A stretch of 6,659 bases of DNA from Halobacteriales archaeon (GCA_018609935.1 JAHENH010000162.1:1-6659), one strand, 5' to 3'. Shown: positions 1 to 6,442, numbered from the stretch's first letter. Notes: generated from the sequence alone by a model not told the origin. Made by a program: numbers and translations.

Positions 1-303
1 GTAAATATAGAAAAAATCTCAAAAATAAACATAGACAGTGGATATATGTATATATATGATGATAAAGGAGAAAAATTGCTAAAAGAAAGAATAAAAGAAT
101 TTGAAAAAGCATCACTTAAGGGATGTGAAGAATGTGACGACTTCACTGGAGAAACAGCAGATATAAGTGCTGGTAGTATAGGAACAAAAGGAGGCTATAC
201 AACTATTATAGTTAGAACAAAAAAAGGGAGGAAAATATGGGAAAAGGCACAAAACGCACTCGAAACTAAATCTATCAAATCAAAAAACAAAATCCTTCAA
301 TAA
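1..303 (+). CDS. F420 hydrogenase/dehydrogenase beta subunit (FrhB family), C-terminal part only
   Basis: The frame is open from the first base of the window to the TAA at 301-303, giving 100 visible residues. The gene therefore starts outside the window, and the internal ATG at 46 is not its start. The visible part has the typical end of the FrhB/FdhB C-terminal domain: a G-C-x2-C-x-D-F motif (visible residues 41-47), then A-D-I-S-A-G-S-I-G, then a glycine turn and the strand IIVRTKKG. Known members are flavin- and FeS-containing subunits that pass electrons to or from coenzyme F420, in F420-reducing hydrogenase, formate dehydrogenase, F420H2 dehydrogenase or sulfite reductase. Which of these enzymes this is cannot be told from the tail. 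The ending after the last conserved strand is short and lysine-rich. The following 40 bases are T-rich. It has no evident functional link to the metal genes downstream. Confidence 0.82.
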   Translation, partial: VNIEKISKINIDSGYMYIYDDKGEKLLKERIKEFEKASLKGCEECDDFTGETADISAGSIGTKGGYTTIIVRTKKGRKIWEKAQNALETKSIKSKNKILQ

Positions 304-345
304 TATATATTTTGTATAATTTATCTTGTTATTTGTGTGTTTTAA
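304..345 (+). terminator. T-rich stretch after the FrhB-like gene, possible archaeal terminator
   Basis: Right after the stop codon the plus strand has several short T-runs (around 310-314, 320-325 and 338-343). Archaeal intrinsic termination needs only U-rich tracts. No stable hairpin is visible here, so this is a weak call. Confidence 0.25.
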
Positions 346-348
346 TTA

Positions 349-807
349 GTGAATAAATCTAAAAAAATAAAAAATAACAAAATAGAGAAAGGAAATGTTC
401 TTGTAACAGCCCGTATATCAGGATTGGAATAGATCCTATAAAAAACAAGAAAATTTCCAAAAATAAAATAGAAAATCTCAAAAATAACCGTATAGAAAAA
501 CATAAAAAATTGAAATAGTATACCTGTAGATCTAAGAGAAGGTTCAACTGTATCTATACATTTACTTCCTGAAGATTTTTATACAGAAAAATGTAGTACA
601 TCTACGAAAAATATACGTGACCCACCAGTTTTTGGAACTACTAAATCAGTTCCAGATGGTAGTATAAAAACTGGAAAGGGAAAATGGATAAGTAGCAGAG
701 TAGAACCATATATAGATTATACTTTTATCCATAGAAACGAATGGTTTGAAGGGGGGGAGGGGGTGGCAGTCAACATTAATTACGGAAAAAGGGAATAATA
801 AAGGAAT
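349..807 (+). pseudogene. Unrecognised degraded gene, frame broken twice
   Basis: The clearest part is frame 1 from 514 to the TAA at 805-807. It is a 97-codon open stretch with no ATG, and its only GTG lies near the end (764). It reads like real protein: IPVDLREGSTVSIHLLPEDF at the start, then VPDGSIKTGKGKWISSRVEP, ending INYGKRE. Upstream, a possible GTG start at 349 opens a short frame-1 stretch containing GNVLVTARISGLE and stopping at 430. Between them, frame 3 (378-515) is open and lysine/asparagine-rich (for example GIDPIKNKKISK). Joining frame 1, frame 3 and frame 1 with two shifts gives one continuous product of about 150 residues, so a gene with two frameshifts in A-rich DNA is the simplest reading. 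The middle section is so A-rich that its coding status is doubtful. I do not recognise the family, and no transmembrane helix is evident. A short G-rich tract (751-766) lies near the 3' end. Confidence 0.45.
751..766 (+). repeat. G-rich homopurine tract
   Basis: Seven Gs, one A, five Gs, one T and two Gs follow one another in an otherwise AT-rich region. In the remnant's frame it encodes Gly-Gly-Glu-Gly-Val. Such a tract is prone to slippage and can form G-structures. A change of length would move the remnant's last 14 or so codons into another frame. Confidence 0.8.
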
Positions 808-815
808 AGCAGGAG

Positions 816-841
816 TTTCAAATAATATTTTCTATTTGAAA
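816..841 (-). terminator. 9-bp perfect inverted repeat between converging genes, candidate terminator
   Basis: TTTCAAATA (816-824) and TATTTGAAA (833-841) are perfect reverse complements around an 8-base, T-rich loop. The hairpin begins 5 bases past the stop codon of the Met-rich membrane protein gene on the minus strand and 8 bases past the stop of the degraded gene on the plus strand. It could end transcription from both sides. The stem is AT-rich, so its stability is modest, and no long U-tract follows on the minus strand. Confidence 0.5.
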
Positions 842-846
842 AGTAA

Positions 847-1308
847 TTACATATATGTGTTATCTTCTTTATGGGTTATCATGATAAGTCCACTAATAAA
901 CATTAATAAAGCGATGGCTACCATACCTATATCTAAAGTCATCTCCATGTTTGGACTACTCATTCCTATTGAGATTCTCTGTAAGTTAGATGTAATACCA
1001 AGAAATGCTTGGTTCGAGAGCATAAGCACAGAATAAAAAATCATTAATGGACCACTCAAAGAACTAATAACAGACACAAAAGGAGTAAGTAGTATAACCC
1101 CATGAACCAAGACAATTAAACCAAGTAAAATCATAGCCCACATACTAACCTCCAAACCATTAGTCATACCCATATCCATTGATGAATTGGCCATCATACC
1201 TATAATGGCTGACAATAATGAATAAATTCCCGACACAATAGCTATAACACCCCCATAAAGACGCATCGTGGAGATATCCCCCATCTTTAAGGTAGTATTA
1301 AAATTCAT
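847..1308 (-). CDS. Methionine-rich four-helix membrane protein, putative copper-associated
   Basis: This 153-residue protein has four predicted membrane segments at about 18-40, 54-76, 82-104 and 126-145. It contains 19 methionines (about 12%). Clusters lie in the TM1-TM2 loop (MDMGM, residues 44-48) and before TM4 (M116, M121, M123), and both loops should face the same side of the membrane. Met clusters of this kind bind Cu(I) or Ag(I) in known copper proteins, so an outward-facing copper role is inferred, not shown. It resembles uncharacterised small membrane proteins of haloarchaea, from memory rather than by search. The gene begins 12 bp after the stop of the copper ATPase on the same strand and is probably cotranscribed with it. 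No Shine-Dalgarno site precedes the ATG at 1308. An in-frame ATG eight codons later (1284) is an equally possible start. A hairpin follows the stop codon. Confidence 0.75.
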   Translation of the reverse strand: MNFNTTLKMGDISTMRLYGGVIAIVSGIYSLLSAIIGMMANSSMDMGMTNGLEVSMWAMILLGLIVLVHGVILLTPFVSVISSLSGPLMIFYSVLMLSNQAFLGITSNLQRISIGMSSPNMEMTLDIGMVAIALLMFISGLIMITHKEDNTYM

Positions 1309-1320
1309 TACTATTAAAAA

Positions 1321-3933
1321 TTATAAGTTGAGAAAACTAAGTAGTTTATAGGTATGGTCGGGTTTATATCTACGGAACAATAGACTATTTGATAGTACTG
1401 AAACTGATGAAAATGCCATAGCTGCTGCTGCAAGTACAGGTTGAAGCAATCCAAGTGAAGCTAGTGGTATCATTGCTGTATTATAACCAAGAGCCCAAAC
1501 AAGATTCTGTTTTATTTTTTTCAGTGTAGCATCTGAAATACGTATAGATTTCACTACGTCCATAGGATCATCACGCATAAGTGTAACATCACCTGCCTCA
1601 ATAGCTACATCTGTTCCACTACCTATAGCTGTTCCAACATAGGCAACCGCAAGAGCTGGAGCATCATTAACACCATCCCCAACCATCATTACTTTTCTAC
1701 CTTCATCCTGAATTTCTTCTATTGTATTAGATTTATCTTCAGGTAGTACTTCAGCATGTACCTTTTTAGAGTCTATACCTATTCTTTCAGCAACTGCCTT
1801 TGCTGTTCTTTCATTGTCACCAGTGATCATCATTACATCAATACCTCGTTTTTGCAGTTTCTTAACAGCTTTTTCTGAACTTTCTTTTATTGTATCTGCA
1901 TTGGCAACCACTCCAATGGTTTCTCCCTTGTAAGCAACAAGCATCGCAGTTTTTCCTTCACTTTCAAGACGTTCCATAACTCCTCTCGCTGGAGCTGGAT
2001 CTATATTATTATTTTTCAGTAGTTTACGATTACCTACAAGTACTTCATTATTATCTACATTAGCTCTGATACCATGGCCAGGGATATTTTCAAAATAATT
2101 AGGATTATCTATCTCTATCTCTCGTTTTTTGGCACCATTTACTATAGCTTTAGCAAGAGGATGTTCACTTCCGCTTTCTGCTGTGGCAGCAAGTCGAAGC
2201 ACTTCGTCTTTAGAAAGCATATCCCGTTGAGTTATTTTCCCTCCATCATAACTAGTTTCACCACCATCAGTAATTTTAGATTCATCTTTACTGATTGTTA
2301 CTACATCAGTTAACTCCATTTTTCCTTCCGTTAGAGTACCGGTCTTGTCAAAAACTACTGTGTCAATATCTTTTACACGCTCTAATATATCCCCTCCTTT
2401 GAACAGAACGCCGTTTTGTGCACCAATAGTGGTACCAACCATAGTAGCAGCAGGAGTTGCAAGACCCAAGGCACATGGACATGCAATAAGTACTGCAGAT
2501 GCAAAGACGATAACTGAAAATTCAAATATAGATACAGTTCCACCTACTAATGTCGGCCCTCCAGTGACTAGTCCCCAAAGTGGAAGAAAGTCCACAAAAC
2601 CTGCAAGTGTCTGTGGGAAAAGAAACCATACTATACCCCAGAAAAGCGCGTTTATAATAACTGCGGGTACAAAATAAGCTGAAATACGGTCAGCAATATT
2701 TTGTATTTCTGGCTGACGAGATTGAGCATCTTTTACAGTTCTTACTATCTGTTGGAGAGCAGTGTCTTCTCCGACCTTCGTTGCCTCAACTATTAATACG
2801 CCGTTTTCGTTAATTGTAGATCCTATAACTTCATCTTCTTTCGTTTTTCCGACTGGCACAGATTCTCCTGTAACCATCGATTCATCTACCGCACTTTGAC
2901 CTTCTATTACTTCTCCGTCTGTGGGTATTTTTTCTCCAGGACGGACTTTCATCCTATCTCCAACTTCAATATCTTCTATAGGGATTTCTTTTTCGTCTCC
3001 GTTTTCATCGATTACAGTAGCAGTGTCTGCCTCCATTTGAAGTAGCTTGCGTAAAGCTTCACTTGCCTGTCCTTTAGAGCGAGCTTCAAGATAGTTACCT
3101 AGAGTTATAAATACTAAGATTAGTGCAGCTGTGTCGAAGTATAATCCTCCAGCTATTAAATTAAGCAAAACTACTACACTGTAAATATATGCGGTAGATG
3201 AGCCAAGAGCTATGAGTACATCCATGTTAGCTCTCCTGTTTTTTATAAGTGCTTTATATGAATTTTTGTAAAATTGCCATCCTAAGACAGCTTGGACAGG
3301 TGTAGCTAAGAGAAATTCAATCCATCCCGATTTTATTCCGAAGATAGTTTCAGGTATTATTGTACCTCCTAGTAAGTATTTTTCAGCTATGAAGAAAAGT
3401 ATCGGAATCGATAATACTGCTCCAAAAAGTGTCAAAAGAAGCTGTTTGCGGATTTCAGTCTTGTGTCCCGTTTTTCTTTTATCCTTTCCCTCTTTTTGGC
3501 TCTTATTTTGATTTTCACGGACAGGTGTATATCCTGCTTTTTCTATGGTGTTATAGAGATCTTTTAGGGAAACGCTTTCTGGGTTGTACTTAATTTGGGC
3601 TTCATCTGTTGCGTAATTTACATTTGTATCAATTACACCCGAGAGGTTTTTGAGGGCTTTTTCATTGGTTTCTGCACAGTTTGCACATGACATATCAAGG
3701 ATCCCAATAGATACAGTAGAACTCACTGGGGTGTAGCCTGCTTTTTCTATTGTTTCATATATTTTTTTAAGCGATACTTTTTCAGGGTTGTATTTTATAG
3801 TTCCTTCATCTGTTGCAAAGTTTATGTTAACCTCTGAAATGCCGTCTATTTTATTTAAAGCATCGGTGATAGTCTGAGAACAGTTTGCACAGCTCATCCC
3901 TTGGATTTTAATCCTAATAGATCTTATACTCAT
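1321..3933 (-). CDS. copA: Copper-exporting P1B-type ATPase with two N-terminal HMA domains
   Basis: This membrane ATPase uses ATP to move Cu(I) (also Ag(I)) out of the cytoplasm. The 870 residues hold two HMA domains (about 5-70 and 73-138) with MSCANC metal sites at C15/C18 and C83/C86, then a Lys-rich linker. Membrane helices follow at about 164-185, 204-224, 237-260, 263-282, 420-440 and 472-496. Key motifs are TGES (355-358) in the actuator domain, CPC (485-487) in the membrane channel, DKTGTLT with phosphorylated D529, HP at 591-592, TGDN (704-707) and GDGVND (752-757). The last two helices carry YN (817-818) and M839 with SS (842-843), the signature of the Cu(I) subgroup P1B-1. The length is normal. 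Odd points are Y765 where most relatives have Asp, and an insertion of about 20 residues near 550-572 in the nucleotide-binding region. The gene is divergent from the HMA chaperone and followed by the Met-rich protein. The start at 3933 fits the domain start. It has no Shine-Dalgarno. Confidence 0.96.
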   Translation of the reverse strand: MSIRSIRIKIQGMSCANCSQTITDALNKIDGISEVNINFATDEGTIKYNPEKVSLKKIYETIEKAGYTPVSSTVSIGILDMSCANCAETNEKALKNLSGVIDTNVNYATDEAQIKYNPESVSLKDLYNTIEKAGYTPVRENQNKSQKEGKDKRKTGHKTEIRKQLLLTLFGAVLSIPILFFIAEKYLLGGTIIPETIFGIKSGWIEFLLATPVQAVLGWQFYKNSYKALIKNRRANMDVLIALGSSTAYIYSVVVLLNLIAGGLYFDTAALILVFITLGNYLEARSKGQASEALRKLLQMEADTATVIDENGDEKEIPIEDIEVGDRMKVRPGEKIPTDGEVIEGQSAVDESMVTGESVPVGKTKEDEVIGSTINENGVLIVEATKVGEDTALQQIVRTVKDAQSRQPEIQNIADRISAYFVPAVIINALFWGIVWFLFPQTLAGFVDFLPLWGLVTGGPTLVGGTVSIFEFSVIVFASAVLIACPCALGLATPAATMVGTTIGAQNGVLFKGGDILERVKDIDTVVFDKTGTLTEGKMELTDVVTISKDESKITDGGETSYDGGKITQRDMLSKDEVLRLAATAESGSEHPLAKAIVNGAKKREIEIDNPNYFENIPGHGIRANVDNNEVLVGNRKLLKNNNIDPAPARGVMERLESEGKTAMLVAYKGETIGVVANADTIKESSEKAVKKLQKRGIDVMMITGDNERTAKAVAERIGIDSKKVHAEVLPEDKSNTIEEIQDEGRKVMMVGDGVNDAPALAVAYVGTAIGSGTDVAIEAGDVTLMRDDPMDVVKSIRISDATLKKIKQNLVWALGYNTAMIPLASLGLLQPVLAAAAMAFSSVSVLSNSLLFRRYKPDHTYKLLSFLNL
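3520..3921 (-). repeat. Tandem duplication encoding the two HMA domains of the copper ATPase
   Basis: The two metal-binding domains repeat with an exact period of 68 codons (C15 to C83). Residues 41-70 and 109-138 match at 24 of 30 positions, both starting with TDE and both ending [10 protein letters not shown]. The N-terminal halves differ more. This points to internal duplication, perhaps kept similar by conversion. Confidence 0.85.
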
Positions 3934-3958
3934 TAACGTATTAATATAGGAGTTTTAC

Positions 3959-3964
3959 TATTAT
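3959..3964 (-). promoter_or_regulatory. Possible TATA-like box of the copper ATPase gene
   Basis: On the minus strand ATAATA lies 26-31 bases before the ATG at 3933, the right distance for a leaderless archaeal transcript. The surroundings are AT-rich, so chance occurrence is likely enough. An ATTAA-CGTA-TTAAT inverted repeat (3932-3945) overlaps the start codon and could be an operator. Confidence 0.28.
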
Positions 3965-4295
3965 GCAATTTTCTGTTAAGAATACAAAGTTTATTCCATT
4001 GAATTTTTAGGGATTATAAGTATTTAAATATTTGATTTAATACGACTTGGAGAATAATATAATTGATTCTTACAAGAAGAACAACAAAAGCGATAAAGTT
4101 AATCATCTATTTCAGGATGTTTGCTTTTAACTATCTAAAGTATTATAACATTATGTACATCCAATTTTAAATCTAGTTTATTTTAATGATGTGTTTTTGC
4201 TTAGAACCATCAAAGTTTTTATATATCTATTTCATCAAATCGTTGTATATATTGATGTTTATTCCAAGAATTAATATGTATTTTAGTTTTTATTT

Positions 4296-4323
4296 CCAAA
4301 GTTAATTGGTTTTTAAACTTTGG
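4296..4323. promoter_or_regulatory. Perfect 8-bp inverted repeat, candidate operator of the HMA chaperone gene
   Basis: CCAAAGTT (4296-4303) and AACTTTGG (4316-4323) are exact reverse complements with 12 bases between them. Their centres are 20 bp apart, two helical turns, as expected for a dimeric DNA-binding protein. The site ends one base before a TATA-like box at 4325-4330, so a bound protein would touch the TFB/TBP site. The related motif CAAAGTTT appears alone at 3985-3992 and 4211-4218, nearer the copper ATPase. Confidence 0.5.
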
Positions 4324-4324
4324 A

Positions 4325-4330
4325 TTATAA
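4325..4330 (+). promoter_or_regulatory. TATA-like box of the HMA chaperone gene
   Basis: TTATAA sits about 40 bases before the ATG at 4369. With normal archaeal spacing, transcription would start near 4354 and leave a leader of about 15 bases with no Shine-Dalgarno site. A second AT-rich candidate near 4341-4346 would give a leaderless message. Confidence 0.35.
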
Positions 4331-4368
4331 GTGAAAAACAATAAAATTCACTATCCCATATTTTCTTT

Positions 4369-4566
4369 ATGAGTAAAGAATTTAAAGTTAAAGGTATGTC
4401 GTGTACAAACTGTGAAGAAACTGTAGAACAATCACTTGAAAATATTGAAGAAATAAAATCCGCCATGGCAGATCATGAAACAGATACTGTGATTGTTGAG
4501 GGAGATCCAGAAGTTACGGATCTTATAAAAGCCGTAGAAGATGTGGGCTATACTGCTTACGCTTAA
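4369..4566 (+). CDS. copZ: Small HMA-domain copper metallochaperone (CopZ-like)
   Basis: The 65 residues form a single heavy-metal-associated domain with nothing added. The metal site is GMSCTNC, with C12 and C15 binding Cu(I). The C-terminal part ends VEDVGYTAYA, the usual last helix and strand of the fold. Small proteins of this kind carry Cu(I) in the cytoplasm and deliver it to the HMA domains or membrane entry site of CopA. The gene diverges from a P1B-1 ATPase, which strongly supports that partnership. The protein is acidic, as is common in halophile relatives. The ATG at 4369 starts exactly at the domain and has no ribosome binding site before it. A perfect inverted repeat lies 46-73 bases upstream. 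A mercury or zinc ligand is possible in principle but less likely given the neighbour. Confidence 0.9.
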   Translation: MSKEFKVKGMSCTNCEETVEQSLENIEEIKSAMADHETDTVIVEGDPEVTDLIKAVEDVGYTAYA

Positions 4567-4632
4567 AAAGAATACAAATAACAATACCTAACTCAGATGA
4601 ACTAAAAATCAAAATACATAAAAATAATCTAT

Positions 4633-4672
4633 AGGAGGAGGGGAAGAAATGCAACTAAAATACAAAATTTGA
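4633..4672 (+). other. Strong Shine-Dalgarno site followed by a seven-codon frame
   Basis: A purine-rich AGGAGGAGGGG (4633-4643) lies five bases before an ATG (4649), an ideal archaeal ribosome binding site. The frame reads only MQLKYKI and stops at TGA (4670-4672). It may be a leader peptide or the surviving start of a lost gene. One base back, another frame continues for 13 more codons (4668-4706) with a hydrophobic end. No other start codon in the window has such a site. Confidence 0.4.
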
Positions 4673-4724
4673 TCATTACAAAACCATATTTGGTCTTTTT
4701 ATTATATAGGTAGTATATAATTGT

Positions 4725-5321
4725 ATGGATTGTGATTATTGTAGTGAGTCTTTCGATGATGAAAAAAGCTATATAAAACATCTTAAACAACAACACAAAG
4801 ATGATCTAAAACGTATAGATAGAAGAAAAATAGAAGATTTTGAAGAACAAAAACTGTTAAACCTAAATATTTCGTGGGGTGTTATAGCTTTAGTTGCTAT
4901 AATTATAGTTAGTTTTGGAGTAGTAGCTGTCATAGTCTTTGGAGGATCTAACCCAGAATTTACTGGTGATGGAAGTAATTTGGTTGTAGGTAGTGATCAC
5001 TATCATGGGACAATAGAGGTAATCATAGAGGGAGAACGTATAGATTTCAGCCAGCCAAGATACCAACTACAGAGCGATCCATTCCACTTTGAAGCAGGTG
5101 ATGGTAGACAGTGGCATGCACATGCAGAAAATGTACCACTTAAGTTCGCAATGCAGACAGTAGATATAAACATACACAACAAAACAGCAATAACACATAG
5201 TGGAAATACATATACAGAACAAAACTACAACATATCTATAGCTAGTAATGGAAGACCTATAGATCCAACAAACTACATTCTAAAACAAAGAGACAATATA
5301 CAGATAACAATAAAACAATAG
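4725..5321 (+). CDS. Membrane-anchored C2H2 zinc-finger protein with His-rich external domain, function unknown
   Basis: The 198 residues show three parts. Residues 3-24 form a classic C-x2-C-x12-H-x4-H zinc finger (C3, C6, H19, H24) followed by a charged stretch. Residues 51-73 form one membrane helix. Residues 77-198 form a beta-rich domain with histidines at HYH (92-94), H121 and HAH (131-133), good candidates for metal ligands. The finger should lie in the cytoplasm and the His domain outside. Haloarchaea carry proteins of this design annotated only as C2H2-finger proteins; that resemblance is from memory. The gene lies between the chaperone and the ZIP transporter, so a role as metal sensor or surface metal binder is inferred. 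The finger may serve protein contact rather than DNA binding. The ATG at 4725 opens two codons before the first finger cysteine and has no Shine-Dalgarno. TATA-like stretches occur around 4696-4709. Confidence 0.85.
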   Translation: MDCDYCSESFDDEKSYIKHLKQQHKDDLKRIDRRKIEDFEEQKLLNLNISWGVIALVAIIIVSFGVVAVIVFGGSNPEFTGDGSNLVVGSDHYHGTIEVIIEGERIDFSQPRYQLQSDPFHFEAGDGRQWHAHAENVPLKFAMQTVDINIHNKTAITHSGNTYTEQNYNISIASNGRPIDPTNYILKQRDNIQITIKQ

Positions 5322-5368
5322 ATTATCAATAGATTATATAAGTAAAAAGTAAAAATATTAATTTTGGG

Positions 5369-5380
5369 TATTGATGTTTA
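5369..5380 (+). repeat. 12-bp motif shared with the chaperone upstream region
   Basis: TATTGATGTTTA occurs here, 117 bases before the ZIP start, and identically at 4250-4261, 108 bases before the chaperone start. The similar distance hints at a common regulatory site, though both regions are AT-rich. Confidence 0.4.
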
Positions 5381-5443
5381 AAATAGATATAATTTAGTAC
5401 CATTAAATATTTATATTAGATACATCTAAAAATATATATGGAG

Positions 5444-5452
5444 TATATAAAA
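5444..5452 (+). promoter_or_regulatory. TATA box of the ZIP transporter gene
   Basis: TATATAAAA is a close match to the archaeal TATA consensus. Normal spacing would put the transcription start near 5474, with a leader of about 23 bases and no Shine-Dalgarno. The ZIP gene therefore probably has its own promoter and is not only read through from the C2H2 gene. Confidence 0.5.
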
Positions 5453-5496
5453 CTAGTAATACATCATCTACAATACATATATTCTGCTAATACAGT

Positions 5497-6429
5497 ATGG
5501 TTTTATTATTAGCTGCAGTTGAAGACATCATCATAAATACTGGCCTAAACCCGGTGGTTTTGGGTTTGATTGCTGGGTTATTTATTGCATTTCTTAATTT
5601 AGTTGGGGCATTATTAGTCCTAATATGGCAGAATCCAACTGAGAAATGGTTAGACACAGCTTTAGGTTTTGCAGCAGGAGTGATGCTTGCAGCCAGCTTC
5701 ACTAGTCTACTTCTTCCAGGTATTGAATTCGCATCAGCTCCTACTTATCAAAGTATTAGTCTTATAGGATTTGAATTAGTTGGTATCATTCCAGTATTAA
5801 TTGGATTTTTATTAGGTACGATTATATTAGATAGAGGTGAACGTTGGATACATTATTTACTCCCAATAATCAGTAGTCATCTATCCAAATATAATGTACA
5901 AAAAAGTGGAGATAATTATAGTCTTCAAGAAAATTCTTCACACATTATTAAGCAAGGAGATAATGATTCAATCAAGAATACACGTATTATGTCTGTACTA
6001 TTTTTTACTGTTGCGGTTACTCTTCATAATATGCCTGAGGGCCTTGCAGTAGGTGTTGGATTCGGTTCTGGAAATATTGCTAATGCGGTATCTCTTATGT
6101 TTGCTATAGGTATACAGAATATCCCTGAAGGACTTGCAATTTCTATAGCTGCCCTTAATGCTGGACTTGGTACACGTTGGTATGCAGCAGTCGCGGGCAT
6201 TCGAGCTGGATTAGTAGAAATACCTCTTGCTTTTTTAGGAGCTTGGGCTGTTACTGTATCTGCCCCTCTTCTTCCATATGCAATGGGGTTTGCAGCTGGC
6301 GGAATGTTATATGTAATAGGTGGTGAAATACTACCAGAAACACATGCTCATGGCTACGAAAGAATCGCAACACTAGGTTTCATGGCCGGCACCGCAATAA
6401 TGCTTACACTAGACGTAACACTAGGATAA
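5497..6429 (+). CDS. ZIP family divalent metal transporter, GufA-like
   Basis: This integral membrane protein moves Zn2+ or related divalent ions (Fe, Mn, Cd) into the cytoplasm, by family knowledge. The 310 residues contain about eight helices: three in the first 110 residues, a hydrophilic loop of about 50 residues (112-162, variable in the family), then five more. The binuclear metal site shows in TM4 as H177-N178-M-P-E181-G and in TM5 as Q207-N208-I-P-E211-G. Gln in place of His in TM5 is usual for the GufA branch. TM7 has GGEILPE with E277 and E281, followed by H283 and H285 in the last loop. The length is normal. The ATG at 5497 is the only good start. A clear TATA box lies about 45 bases upstream. 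It is adjacent to the C2H2 membrane protein and near copper genes, so it belongs to a metal locus, but its actual metal is unknown. Confidence 0.93.
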   Translation: MVLLLAAVEDIIINTGLNPVVLGLIAGLFIAFLNLVGALLVLIWQNPTEKWLDTALGFAAGVMLAASFTSLLLPGIEFASAPTYQSISLIGFELVGIIPVLIGFLLGTIILDRGERWIHYLLPIISSHLSKYNVQKSGDNYSLQENSSHIIKQGDNDSIKNTRIMSVLFFTVAVTLHNMPEGLAVGVGFGSGNIANAVSLMFAIGIQNIPEGLAISIAALNAGLGTRWYAAVAGIRAGLVEIPLAFLGAWAVTVSAPLLPYAMGFAAGGMLYVIGGEILPETHAHGYERIATLGFMAGTAIMLTLDVTLG

Positions 6430-6442
6430 CACAAACACCTAC

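Larger units (their letters stand above)
3934..4368. promoter_or_regulatory. 435-bp divergent control region between copper ATPase and chaperone
   Basis: I find no convincing gene in this stretch. It holds the promoters of two divergent copper genes. AAAGTT occurs at 3986, 4095, 4212 and 4298 on the plus strand and as AACTTT at 4316, which is more often than base composition would lead one to expect (roughly one by my estimate). CATCAAA occurs at 4208 and 4233. CATCAA (4233-4238) also pairs with TTGATG (4252-4257). GAATA (3980-3984) and TATTC (3992-3996) form a smaller inverted repeat around one CAAAGTT. A shared copper-responsive regulator is plausible. It is not encoded in the window. Confidence 0.5.

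Noticed and set aside
359..547. Open frame of 62 codons on the minus strand, Phe/Leu-rich
   Set aside because: It is the complement of the A-rich part of the degraded plus-strand gene. Its hydrophobic look comes from T-rich codons, and nothing else supports it.
640..800. Remnant of a halocyanin or other blue copper protein in the degraded gene
   Set aside because: The VPDGSIKTGKG stretch is faintly similar, but no copper-ligand His-Cys-His-Met pattern can be found, so I did not name it.
746..1036. Open frame of 96 codons on the plus strand
   Set aside because: Most of it lies antisense to the Met-rich membrane protein gene. It matters only as the alternative tail if the G-tract changes length.
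2074..2677. Two plus-strand open frames inside the copper ATPase gene
   Set aside because: They are antisense to well-conserved ATPase motifs and show no domain of their own.
3934..4368. Riboswitch, tRNA or small RNA in the divergent spacer
   Set aside because: No cloverleaf, long GC-rich stem or known metal-riboswitch core is visible. The short inverted repeats fit protein-binding sites better.
5487..5702. Minus-strand open frame over the ZIP start
   Set aside because: It is antisense to the first ZIP helices and ends upstream of the ZIP ATG without its own promoter or motif.
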